The position numbers and the translations under genes were made by a program. Of a stretch of DNA of 24,667 nt, positions 1 through 9,525 are shown piece by piece. The notes under the pieces were generated by a model that was not told the origin of the DNA, did no database searches, and saw only the letters and a list, made by a program, of their open reading frames with translations. The stretch spans positions 2,213,776 through 2,238,442 of the forward strand of contig BFEA01000020.1 of the NCBI GenBank assembly GCA_003427395.1. Direction: 5' to 3'. This DNA is from Chara braunii. Lineage: Eukaryota > Streptophyta > Charophyceae > Charales > Characeae. Numbering within the stretch: position 1 is the first letter of the stretch; every line of letters starts with the position of its first letter.

Positions 1-56
<56 letters not shown>
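1..56. repeat. (CA)28 microsatellite
   Basis: A perfect CA dinucleotide run from the first base to position 56. It is cut by the window edge, so its full length is unknown. Confidence 0.98.
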
Positions 57-57
<1 letters not shown>

Positions 58-573
58 CTATAGTGCAGGGGCACCTTCTCCTGTGTAGCTATGGCATCCA
101 CCCTCTCTCTCTCATTCTAACTATGCGGCCACTCCTCACTCCCTACGTTTTGCAAAGAGTCCGAAAGACTTTATTTTTATTTGATCTTGATGAGGCATCC
201 GGGCAGCAGTATCTAGACATCAACATTCCGACAGTCCGATTGATTGTCCAAATGTCAACAAAGCTGCCACAACAGAGCCAATGCGGCTGCCATTACATTC
301 TGGAGTGAGACAATGCACATCTTAACCTCTCCTAAAAAGTTCAGCATCCTACAGGATTTGAACCAGTGACCCTCAACTTAGAAGGTTATTACTCAATCCA
401 GCTAAGAATGGGACTGAACCACAGCAAATCCAGCAGGTTATTTTATGCATAGATCCGCTCATGCACGGCGATTCATGCGTCTCCTCGGCCGCGGGGTTGG
501 GGTTAGTGTCTTATTGGCCGCCTGACTGCTCACAGCAAATGAAGCAAGCGTCTTATTCTATTTGTGCAGTCAT
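57..573. other. no recognisable gene apart from the tRNA-like sequence
   Basis: Only short ORFs without recognisable domains lie here, on either strand. Apart from the tRNA-like element at 343-411 I see nothing to annotate. Confidence 0.6.
343..411 (-). tRNA. degenerate tRNA-like sequence (tRNA pseudogene or SINE head)
   Basis: On the minus strand there is a perfect B-box, GGTTCAAATCC, preceded by an A-box-like TTAGCTGGATTGAG. The 69 nt fold as a tRNA: 6 of 7 acceptor pairs, 4 of 5 anticodon-stem pairs and 4 of 5 T-stem pairs. The D-stem is poor, the A-box has a mismatch, and position 37 would be a pyrimidine. The anticodon would read AAG, but this is uncertain. I see no introns. It could be a decayed tRNA gene or the promoter head of a tRNA-derived SINE transcribed to the left. 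A functional tRNA is unlikely. Confidence 0.4.
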
Positions 574-789
574 CCACCCGTGCGTTCCCCCCAGTTCTCA
601 GATTTTCTGTAGATGCCACCTACGCGTCCCCCCCCTTCTCGAATTGCCTGTATTCCTAACACGACCCACGCGCACCCCCCAGTATCAGATTGCCTGTATC
701 ACCGTGCGTTCTCCCCAGTTCTCAGATAGCCTGTATTCCTAATGCCACCTGCGCGTTCCCACCAGTTCGGAGATTGACTGTATTCCTGA
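574..789. repeat. minisatellite, five imperfect copies of 40-47 bp
   Basis: Units begin near 574, 614, 660, 701 and 743. They share the pattern (tgccacc)tgcgcgttcccc, then ccagttctcagattg, then cctgtattcctaa. Copies differ by substitutions and small indels, so this is an old tandem array. A partial sixth unit (tgcctgcgtg) may follow at 790. No ORF explains the periodicity. Confidence 0.85.
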
Positions 790-1329
790 TGCCTGCGTGA
801 CAGCAAATAGGAGGGGCTAAGGGTTTGCCATTCTACTCAGCCTTGAACACGGCTCAAATGAAGGTTGCGAACTGGGCTCCGCCAATTCAAAACCAATCCG
901 AAAGGATATCCTGCCGAGGAAAGCAACATTGGTGACGGTCATCCTTAGCTGCATTGTCCATTTTCTGGCCATCACCTCTGTCAAACCTTGTCATTGCTAT
1001 AACACAGGTTTGTACCAACACTTATGCGGTAGTGATACAACAGTTGATATTCCTCCACTCAATCTATATTGGTTTCCCTCCCAACTTTTCCCATCATTTT
1101 GTTTTCCCGATGGCTGGCCTGTGGCCCACACCTTTCTTATTGCCACGTGCCTGTATTTCAGATGTGACAACTTTCTTCAGGTGTACTTGAGATAATGATT
1201 ATGATTGTGCGTTGCATGAGTGGTCGCAGCCTTGCTTCATGACTACCACCGAAGTACATTCCCTCCCCCGCTACCACCCCCCCAGAAAAACAAAAAAAAG
1301 GTGATCAGCACAGTCTCAAGGACCCCACC
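790..1329. other. no recognisable gene
   Basis: Short ORFs only, with no domain similarity that I recognise. An A-rich stretch at 1286-1299 has the wrong polarity to be the tail of the minus-strand LINE that ends just to its right. Confidence 0.5.
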
Positions 1330-1700
1330 AATGTTAGTGGTGCTGATATGAGCAGACACCACTAGCACCTGGGGACAGGCTCCATCTATTGGTGGGGAGT
1401 ATCACCTGCCGGAAAGCGGGTCCAGCGTCCCTTATACAGACTGAATTTGGGATACATCAGAAAAGATTGAGGAGTGTTCCTGCCAGCATTGATTACCCTG
1501 GGATCCAGGGGATTGACTGAGCAGGATACTGGAGGGAAGGGAGAACCTCTTCACCCTGAATCCGGCGCCAGATACACAGCTACACGCTAGTTCCTCCCTC
1601 CCCCTGAGCCATACTGAAATCATACTATCATCGCCCTTTTCTCAATTACAGACTGATTATTGAAGTAGAACAGAAAGGAGCACACTTGTGGTCTGCCAGT
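1330..1700 (-). repeat. LINE-A 3' UTR, related to the LINE-B 3' end
   Basis: Blocks at 1378-1410 (ggctcc, then tggggag, then gccgg), 1441-1456 (gaatttgggatacat) and 1486-1496 (gcattgattac) recur in the same order at 8544-8577, 8590-8604 and 8656-8666 at the 3' end of LINE-B. Non-coding similarity at matching places suggests a shared 3' recognition region or common descent. The comparison was made by eye, so the outer limits are rough. Confidence 0.6.
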
Positions 1701-1894
1701 ATCAGTCTGCACCAGACCGCCTGATCACTCGTAATTCCTTAGCGGCTACTTCCTGTTCCTCTGGATACCATTCCTCTATGTACCCGTCCTCTCCATATCT
1801 GCCCTGTATCGCCCGTTCAGTCTGCTCCATACCATTGCATATCCACCATCGCCATCTGGTGGGGCGGGAAGGGGTCGGGAAATTCTGTGGCAGG

Positions 1895-3309
1895 TCACAG
1901 TGGGATCTCCTGGCCCATGGTAGTCCAGTCTCTGAAACAGATACGGTAGTTTCTCTTGAATTCCTCCTGGTTGCCTTCCTGGGTGGGCTTGCCCTCCCAT
2001 CTAATAGATGCGATCCAACCCCCATTCTCACTGCCCAACCAGTCTCCAGAAAATTGGTGAATTGCTTGTGTTACTTCCTTAATTTTTTGCCAGTGAACCA
2101 TGAGTTCTTGTTGAATGTATTGCCTTATCATGTTTGTTGCCTCTTCCCCAGTTATGCGGACCCCCTCCATAGCATGTATACTCCAGAGAGTCCACATGAC
2201 CGCTCTCCTTCCTAACTTGAACATGTTGTTTTCAAAGGTATTGTCAGTGGGGGAGGACCATGCCTCGCATAATATGGCCCTCCAATCCCATGGCCAATGA
2301 GATTCAGTGCCCAACTGGGTCCAGATCCTATCCCACCATCGCCATGTAAGAACTGCCCCTGGGCACTGCATGAATATGTGCTCTATGGTTTCAAGGATTC
2401 TGCGGGGGGGAAAGGTAGTGTGGCATGACTTGCACCACGGTAATGCCCGCCCCTTCTGCTCCAGGTATGTGCAATCTATCAACCAGTCATTGGTGGGCAG
2501 ACAACGGTGTTCTATCTGCCATTGAGGAGAGGCCCATCTTCGTAGGCCTAGACCTTGTGGTGGTGAACCATCGGATCGGGCGGATTGCATCAGTCCCTAC
2601 ATTCAAGTGTGACCTCCATCGGGCCTTCACTATATCTCTTATGTTCACCTTTGGTCAAAGCAGACGATATGTGGCCTTCACTGATAGAGTGTGCAGTTTT
2701 AGATTCGTCCCTGATCCGGGTTTTCGCATGGGGACCCACTGCCATTCGTCAGGGTCAAAAGGTAGCTTCATCACGGGGTTGTTTGGCTGATATGCGATCC
2801 AAACATCTTTATCCCCCAGCACATGTATCCTATGCAGGTCTGCTGTTCTCCACCATCTGATCACATCTGGGCAGTACCGGGTGAGTTTATTTTCCTTATC
2901 TAAGTGGAAGAGGTTTACCAACGTTTCGTCTGTTCTTACCTCCACCACATTGCCTACACTTTCCGGATCCCCCGGGGCAGCTACCCAGTCCCCTTCTATT
3001 AGCCATGCCCCTTTGCGCAAGATGCGCACCCAGTCAAGGGGGACTGCAGAGGTCAACAAATCAACGTTCTCCTCAATCTTGTGACAATGCTTTAGTATGG
3101 TTCTCAGTTGTGGCCCCGTTTCCTAGTCACCCACTTCTATGTCCCATATGTCCTTTATTCGGATTATGCCTTTTTTGTCCCAACTATTCCACGGGGTGTC
3201 CGAGCTGCGATACACCCTGCTGTACCAGTCAATTATCCTCCTATTCCCAAAAAAAAGGCTGCCGCATCACCTCCTCCCACCTGGTTGGTGGGGGTTGATC
3301 AGGCAACGG
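1895..3309 (-). pseudogene. LINE-A ORF2, C-terminal part with zf-RVT zinc knuckle
   Basis: This part continues from the RT through two frames. The first runs from about 3059 to about 2590, past a TGA at 2655. The second is open for 231 codons from 2590 to a TGA at 1895-1897, taken as the natural end of ORF2. It holds the C-x2-C...H-x4-C knuckle (CKSC, then HIFMQC) typical of the zf-RVT domain after plant-type LINE RTs. This domain is thought to bind RNA or DNA. A frameshift near 2590-2650 joins the frames. A DEWQW segment near 2735 is the counterpart of the LINE-B segment where Trp codons have become stops. Confidence 0.8.
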
Positions 3310-4495
3310 GAGTTGGCGTCAGGCCCTGATGACTCAGGTCCAGAAATCATCTCTGACCAGGTCCGAACGGGTTGTGTCTCGGGGTGAGTCTCGCTCTATA
3401 AGGGGGCACCGTGGCACAACCCAAAAGCGGTCTTCCAGCCAGGTCAATGGGCTAACTCCTTGCGGTGCCTGTGGGGCACGTCTGGCTATCTGTTCCAGCG
3501 CTAGGGCTTGCCATGGGAGGTGCTCGATAAAAAGCGATCTCCTAACCCATTGGACAGTTAATGTTGTGATCTGGGTATCCCGGTCCAGGATCCCCAAACC
3601 CCCTTTGTCCTTGGGTTTGATCATCGATGGCCAGACTACCTTGCTAATAACGTTTGAGAGCTCACCATTACCTCTCCACAGTAGGGCCGCTAATTGCCAT
3701 TTTAGCGATCAGAAGGCCTCCTTGCTGAGGGTCCAAATTGCAGATTTATACCACAGGGCCGCTAGTACTACACTATTGATCGTGAGCACTCTGCCGATAA
3801 GGGTGTGTCGGTCTTTCCAATTGGCTAATTTTTCTAGAGCAGGCTTAAGGATCCACTCATCATTCGATGCGGGCTTACCCAATGCCGTCAACCTCATTCC
3901 CAACACTCTAACCGGGCCCGTATCTGGGAGCCATTTGACCCGTGGCAGCTTCGGCGGGCGCGCCCCTTGATGGTGGATCCACCACCCCGAGGTCTTGTTT
4001 CCCCAGTTGACAGTCATGTCTGAGACTGTTGTAAATCGGTCCAATAATCTCCTAATCTCTTCCATTTTTGCTTCCGTGGCATCTATCATAAGAGTCAAGT
4101 CGTCCGCAAACATCGAGCAAATAGGGATCGCGTCTTCCGGGATAGTAGAGACCGCAGTCTCCTCAGGTCTTTATTGGCGTCGAGGTTGGAAGGGTGCCAA
4201 GGGATCCCCTTGGCGAACCGATCGCTGCAGCGGAAAAACCGGCGCTATCCTGCCATTGACTCGGACACACGTAGTGACGTTATGATGTAGTATTTCGGTC
4301 CAGCGCCAAAAAATTGGTCCGATGTTCATTTTTTCCATACATTTGTCTAAGAAAAGCCAGTCCACGTGGTCATACGTTGTTTCAAATTCAATGAAGACTA
4401 CAACCGCATTCTTCGTATCTTGCCTTGTTAATTTGAGAAGTTCATTAACTAGGAGAATATTATCCGAATCCTGCGTCCTTTTGACGAAACCAGGT
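3310..4495 (-). pseudogene. LINE-A ORF2, reverse transcriptase palm and thumb
   Basis: Motifs in order: GFVKRT (near 4485), IEFETTYDHVDW (motif A, near 4380), VRQGDPLAP (motif B, near 4210), MFADDLTLM (motif C, 4113) and the post-RT KDKGGLGILD (near 3610). Motif A has Glu where the first catalytic Asp is expected (usually LDFEKAYD). Only about 26 codons separate RQGDPLAP from FADD, where LINE RTs usually have about 60, so an internal deletion is likely. Stops in frame are TAA 4171, TGA 3709 and TGA 3334. Both TGA codons sit where Trp would fit. Confidence 0.88.
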
Positions 4496-5509
4496 CTACG
4501 TTGGGTGAATAATATCGTCCAGGACCGGGATCAGTCGGTTTGCCAAGGCTTTTGCAAGCATTTTATAGACAACTGTGAGCAATGTTATCGGTCGGTAGTT
4601 CCTGATATCCATTTTGTCCCCCTTTTTATGCAATAGGGTGAGGATACCTTGCCCCACCAACTCCCCCATCCACCCTGTGTCCCACACATGGCAATAGAAA
4701 TCCATGAGGTCCGGGGCCATTTGGGTCCAGAAGGTCTCCCAGAATTCCTTGGGAGATCCATCGATGTCCGGGGTCTTCTCTTCATCCATCTACATCATCG
4801 TCGTCTAGATTTCCTCCTAGGACAGGGGACGATCCAGATTTGTCTATTGCTAGCCCGTCAGGGTCTTTTCCAGTGGTTTCAAGAAATCTTCTATTTCCTT
4901 TTCCCTAACGTTCCTCTCCCGCTGGGCACATCTTGAAGTGAACAGATCCTTGAAGAAGGACCTAGCTATCTGCAAGCAGTGGGGGGAGGAGGTGACAATG
5001 TCTTGGTGTTCGGCCTGTGGATCGTATATCGCTTCTATGGTTGTTCCGTGCGCACGTGCTCGAGCCATACTAAAGATTTTTTTGTCCATTGTTCCTTCCA
5101 TTAGTAGCTTTGTCAGTCTTCCTCTTATTTGTGTTCCCTCCCAACGTTGTGTGGCAAAGGTCTGGAGTCGTTGTTGTAGCCTTTGAACCTCTAAACAATC
5201 TCTCGGCTGTGTGTGCGGTGTGTGTTGGACATTATGCGAGCTGTTTGGTTGATCTTGCTGCTCCAGTTGCTGCAGCTGTTGGTGAACTTCCATCTCCTGT
5301 TGATGTTTTCTAGCAGCAAAGAGTTTGGAATATTCTTGACATTTTTTACTCAGATAGAACAGTCCGTTGTTAAACCAGTCTATGTCCTGATGAATTTGCT
5401 GCCATTGTGTGCCCTAGAATGCCCAACAGTCCTTAATGTAATTCTGGAAGGTATTCTGTTTTAAGATAGAGGTATTGAGTTTGTCAAAGGCAAGTCCTAG
5501 ATCGGGTTT
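4496..5509 (-). pseudogene. LINE-A ORF2, linker and N-terminal reverse transcriptase
   Basis: One frame with the endonuclease. A Gln-rich linker (near 5300-5250) precedes the RT fingers: EEKTPDIDGSPKEFW (near 4785) and KMDIRNYRPITLL (near 4610), both hallmark LINE RT segments. In-frame stops are TAG at 5414, 4850, 4844, 4817, 4805, 4790 and 4496, with no TAA or TGA. The TAG at 4496 falls at the conserved Gln of the IIHPT-Q-TGF motif. A single extra T just after it throws the RT into another frame. Confidence 0.85.
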
Positions 5510-6350
5510 CTATCGGAACAACAAAATGACCGGACACATTTTATGATCAAGGCCCGGGTAAGGATTGGCAGGTAAGATTGCTGCTAGGAGCATCGATCCT
5601 GCCATATCTTCCGAGATCAGAATTAAGTCTATCCGAGATCTCCACTGACCCTCAGTACCAATCTTCCGTAGGCACGAATAAAACCTAGTATCCGGGTTTA
5701 GCCTCCGGAAGGAATCAAAAACTTTTAGCGACAGACATAGCTAGTGGATTATCTGCTCATCCTCTTCCACATACGCCGGGGCAGGGGACGGCGTCTGCCA
5801 TCTGTCCATCCAGTGATCCGGGGCTGTGTTGCAGTCCCCTGCTATGATAATCGGAACCCCATCCAGGATTTGCGTCTTGAGGTTCTAAAAAAAGGTTCTC
5901 CTCTCGCTTACAGTGTTGGTGGCGTAGACACACAATATAACATAAATTTCAATTTCCAGCGTGACCAGGATGGACACCCATCGACCCCCCTCCTGATCCA
6001 CCACCCAATGCACTGGGTCCGCCCTGGACTCGGGGGGAATCCAGATGGCTACCCATGCACTACCCGGTTTTGGGGCATGGGCTCTGAAGGCCTTGTATGG
6101 CGAGATCATTTTGTGGGTACAGTTATGTTCCGGAGTGTCCATCAAGTGTGTTTCCTGAACACACACTATATCTGGCCAGTTCCTACCTCCCACCCCTCTC
6201 ATTAAGTCCCAGATTGCATTTTGTTTTTCAGGCCAAGCCATTCACATTTAGGGACCTCAGGTCCGGATCTGCTGCTTGCCTGCATTGGTTCCAGATACGG
6301 TCCTTCCCATACACCACTCTGACCGGGTCCATCTTGCTCGAATTGTTCAT
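5510..6350 (-). pseudogene. LINE-A ORF2 start and AP-like endonuclease domain
   Basis: The proposed start is the ATG at 6350 (another in frame at 6332). The endonuclease/exonuclease/phosphatase domain is complete in one frame: LNVNGL (near 6255), CVQETHL (near 6155), GGRWVSILV (near 5970), IIIAGDCN (5828-5850), RIDLILIS (5612-5635) and GLDHK (near 5545). These correspond to the family's catalytic Asn, Glu, Asp-x-Asn and Asp-His positions. The enzyme nicks target DNA to prime reverse transcription. In-frame TAG codons at 5885, 5741 and 5510 break it under the standard code. Confidence 0.85.
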
Positions 6351-6357
6351 ATGTTCT

Positions 6358-7129
6358 TCATATTACATAGCATGTAGTTGCCTCCTAACGGCGAACCCAC
6401 GACAGCAGATCGCAGTCCTAGTCCGCCGTTCCTGCCAAGGGGCCCAACCTGAGGAGGGCGCATAAACATTTTCGAACGTCTTGTTCAGTCCAGGTGTCAC
6501 ATAGCCCAATTTTGGTTGTCTGCAGGTTCAGTAGTTGGGCATGAGTGTGCCATCTTAGGCCTGCCTCCTTGGTGGGGTCATAACGTATGAAAACATCTCG
6601 CTGTGCTATTTTGCTGGGGCCTGTTGTGATCGAGGCTATTGCCTGTGCCCCTGGTGATAAACTTTTTGTAATGTGGCCTTCTAAATGTATCTGCAGAATG
6701 TCGGCCGCTGCCTCAGATGTGTTGTTTTGTGGCTCCGCCCAAAATGATGACCAGCCCTGTAGCGTGACCCTCCTCTGCCTGCCATTCTCTACCGGAGACA
6801 GTCCCACCTCCCATTTTTCGTTTTTCTTTCGAACAGGGATGAGCAGTATAGCCTCCTGCGATAAGGAGTCGGAGTCACAGCCCGACTCAATCAAGTGTCT
6901 AAGTTTTCTTTTCCGTACCAGGTCCAATGGTGCGTTCTCATCCAGGTTCGGAGGGTCCGGGCCCGGCAGCGGGGTAGATTGCTGCAGAACTGGGGGGTCC
7001 ACAGACCTCTGGGCCTGTTCAGTGTCTGTCGTGTCCGTCGAGTCTGTCGTGTCCTGCTCAGCTTCATTTGTTGGTGTTGCGTGTGGTGGTTGAAACCGAG
7101 CAAACACTATTGTAGTCAGTCTGCGCCAT
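6358..7129 (-). pseudogene. LINE-A ORF1 (putative nucleic-acid-binding protein)
   Basis: The main frame is open from about 7107 to a TAG at 6418. It continues in frame past a second TAG (6385) to a TGA at 6358, only 8 nt before the ORF2 ATG at 6350. The only good ATG (7129, GCCATGGCG context) lies in a different frame, so a small indel near the start is likely. The N-terminus is Thr/Asp/Gln-rich, the middle has a basic RKRKLRHLIE stretch, and the rest shows no domain I recognise. Its place ahead of the endonuclease suggests the usual LINE ORF1 role of binding element RNA. That is inferred from position only. Confidence 0.6.
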
Positions 7130-7633
7130 GCTTGATGCTAAATATTAAATAATAACTTAATGCAAGGCATCTACAAAGGACCTGATGGAGGCGGAAGTCG
7201 AGAGTAAGTTGGAGGAAACAAAGGTGCTGGTACAAGCAAGACCAGATGAGCACCATTTGCTTTTCCCAGCCATTTTTCTCTGAGGCGGCCATGCACACGC
7301 CATGACTTTCCTGGCACGGCCTACCAGAGCTAAATGGCTGCCAAAGCCAACCAAACAAGGAAACGTGCTGGTCCGTTTTTTTTGTGCGGAGGGGGGAATG
7401 TCCTTCGGCCAAAGGAAGCCTGTTTAGTACTCGTGGTTTGAAGCTCGATTTTGGCAAACTGGCTGATAAGGGGCAAGATAACATCTATTGAGGGCTGCTG
7501 CACTGGAAAAACTGGCACGATGCAGGAAGCAGGCAAAGACAACCTGTGCATTTGCATAACAATGATGAGCCTACTTGGGCTTGAGTAGAGCGAATAGATT
7601 CTGGTCTACTCCAATTTCTTGGGCTTATAGAGT

Positions 7634-7821
7634 ATCCGACAGTCGACTAACCCTATTTTTTGTTTTTGCTTTTTTTGGAAGCGTCGTCTCGGGCTCGCCC
7701 ACTGCAGACAGGGATAAGAGCCAATGTCTGCTGTAGGGCGCATGGTTTGACAACCCCTTTCTTATTTCGTCGGGACCAACATGTGCTGGGAACTGGCACA
7801 GCATCCGACAGTCGACTAACC
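7634..7821 (-). mobile_element. short retroposed insert (SINE or processed RNA copy) with 19-bp TSD
   Basis: The 19-mer ATCCGACAGTCGACTAACC occurs exactly at 7634-7652 and 7803-7821. Between them lie 150 bp. On the minus strand the end next to the left repeat is A-rich (ccaaaaaaagcaaaaacaaaaaatag). Direct repeats of this length with an A-rich 3' end are the signature of LINE-driven retroposition of a short RNA. I see no clear A/B-box or 7SL/5S resemblance, so the source RNA is unidentified. Confidence 0.65.
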
Positions 7822-8161
7822 TGGGAGGGAATGGAAGGAAAGTTAGGAAACTCCAAACTGACAGTCAATCCTCCCGCAGCAATTAATGATGTTCAGATAG
7901 ATACGTTGGCCTCAAACGGATGGGAGTGTGGAGTGTGTCGAACTATGTAATCTTTCAGACTTGCCCAGGAAAAGGGACCGGACTGACGCTTCCCAGAATG
8001 GATATGGAGCCACCGACCACAAGGACCTGTTTAAGGGGCGAAAAAAAAGAAGAAAAAACCTAGTAGGAAAAAGCCGAGCAGTTCCTGAAAAAGAAAGCGA
8101 ACTTTTGGACAACTTGGTTGGTCAACAGGGACATCGCATCGATGGAAGGGAGTTGAGCTAA
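7822..8161 (+). pseudogene. decayed protein-coding fragment, unidentified
   Basis: Two overlapping plus-strand frames read like one broken coding segment. One ends NGWECGVCRTM at 7950. The other (about 7928-8161) is hydrophilic with a basic KGRKKRRK cluster and ends at TAA-like context near 8161. A 2-nt slip in the gtgtgt run at 7925-7940 would join them. The NGWECGV segment weakly recalls the catalytic-Cys region of Ulp1/C48 proteases, which are often carried by plant transposons, but the expected Gln spacing is off. No ATG is evident. It could also be chance. Confidence 0.25.
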
Positions 8162-8319
8162 AATGTAATCCAAGGCGCAACTCTAATCAAGCTGCTATAT
8201 CCTGAGAGGAGGAACAAGAAACTTGTTCACAAACCAAAGGAAGAGCAAGATTCAAGGACGACATTCCAGGCAGTTCATCCTTCTCTTTTTATAAAAATAC
8301 GAGCGATCACGGGCTTGAA

Positions 8320-8346
8320 TCTTATAGGTAGCTGTTACCTATAAGA
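8320..8346. repeat. perfect inverted repeat, 11-bp arms with 5-nt loop
   Basis: TCTTATAGGTA, loop GCTGT, TACCTATAAGA. It lies between the decayed fragment ending at 8161 and the LINE-B tail at 8495, with no gene adjacent. Its function is unknown. Confidence 0.8.
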
Positions 8347-8494
8347 ATGGAGCCATGGCGCTTAAGGTCGTCTTGGGGAAAGAAAATAAATAAATTGCGA
8401 GAGAACCTAGAGAAGTTTAAACAACAATCGGTAGGTACTAGGTAGATGTTATTCGTTAGACATGACCAGGTAAAATTGGTAACATAACGTATTG
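8347..8494. other. no recognisable gene
   Basis: AT-rich intergenic DNA between the hairpin and the LINE-B 3' tail. Nothing further is recognised. Confidence 0.5.
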
Positions 8495-9525
8495 TTTTTT
8501 TTTATATTATTATTATTAGTTTTAAACAGAACCTCCTGGTTCTGGCTCCTGCCATTCTGGGGAGCAACAGTCCGGTTCCTATTCCCCCGAAATTGGGATA
8601 TATAAGCGACTCACGCACGCTCCTCCCCATTACGGCTGGGAGGCCCGAGTGGACGGCATTGATTACTTCCCTGAGGTAGGATGTACCACCCCTCACCCCT
8701 GCCTAGGTTAGCCTGTGCTACATATATTGCTTGGCTGTTTTCAAAAATTTTGGCCCCTGTCCTGCTCTTCTCAGCTGTGGAGCTGTCAAGTTGATGTGTT
8801 GTTGTAAGAGTGGTCTGGAGCGCCTGTGATGTTTAGGAGGTTTCTAAGACTCTAAACCCCTACTTATTCCGTTTCTGCCTAGACTTTAAAACCTAAACCC
8901 TCAGTTGAGTTGTTGTTTTACTAGCTGTCAGCTATGTCCCTTGACGTCAGAGCTGCTGATAGGGCCCTTTGGTGTAGACTTATGCTGGACCCGGATCCCT
9001 GTTTGACTTATCAAAAGAGGGCTCCATGCCCTCGCTGGTTTGAATGCGGGATTGCAGATCTTGACTTCTGCTGGTTCTGTTACCTTGCTGTTTAAAAGAC
9101 TCTCCTTCTTGGCTGTCGGTCGTTCTTCTGTAGATAAAAGAACTGCGTTGCACTTGTACTGATTTGTAATGTTTCCCCTCCATTAAAAGGTCCGGTTGTT
9201 GCCGATAGGCTGCTCTCTATGTGACGGATCATGTGGTTATTGGGTTTAAGCTCCAGGTTATGTGAGATTTCTGGGAGGAGGAAGGCGCATTGAGGTCGGG
9301 AGCTTGGAGTGATCATCTTGGTGGGGGGTGGTGTGGTGGGTAATAGGTGTTAGGATTTAGTGTGATGCGGATGACGTAGGTGAGTTGGGTTTGTGGTGTG
9401 GGAGAGAGACCTGAAGGATGGGAGAGTGTTTGGATTGGTGAGGTTGAGTTCGGAAGATGTTTGATGAGGGACGGTGGTTGGGGGGGGTGTAATGATAGGA
9501 TGTTAGGCTGGGTTGAAAGAAGGGT

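Larger units (their letters stand above)
1330..7129 (-). mobile_element. LINE-A: L1-type non-LTR retrotransposon, decayed, near full length
   Basis: Read on the minus strand the order is ORF1, AP-like endonuclease, linker, reverse transcriptase, zinc-knuckle C-terminus and 3' UTR. This is the architecture of L1-like LINEs, which copy RNA by target-primed reverse transcription. The 5' limit is set by the first plausible ATG of ORF1 (7129), so a 5' UTR may extend further right. The 3' limit is approximate and rests on 3' UTR similarity to LINE-B. I found no target-site duplication and no poly(A) tail. Many in-frame stops, at least two frameshifts and an apparent deletion within the RT make it inactive. 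Confidence 0.9.

Noticed and set aside
574-789. CRISPR-like array
   Set aside because: Units are contiguous and diverged, with no constant repeat and unique spacers; the DNA is eukaryotic.
1281-1300. A-rich stretch as poly(A) tail of LINE-A
   Set aside because: A LINE on the minus strand would show T-rich sequence on the plus strand; the polarity is wrong.
1688-2590. Several plus-strand ORFs over the LINE-A C-terminus
   Set aside because: They are antisense shadows; the minus strand carries the zinc-knuckle domain.
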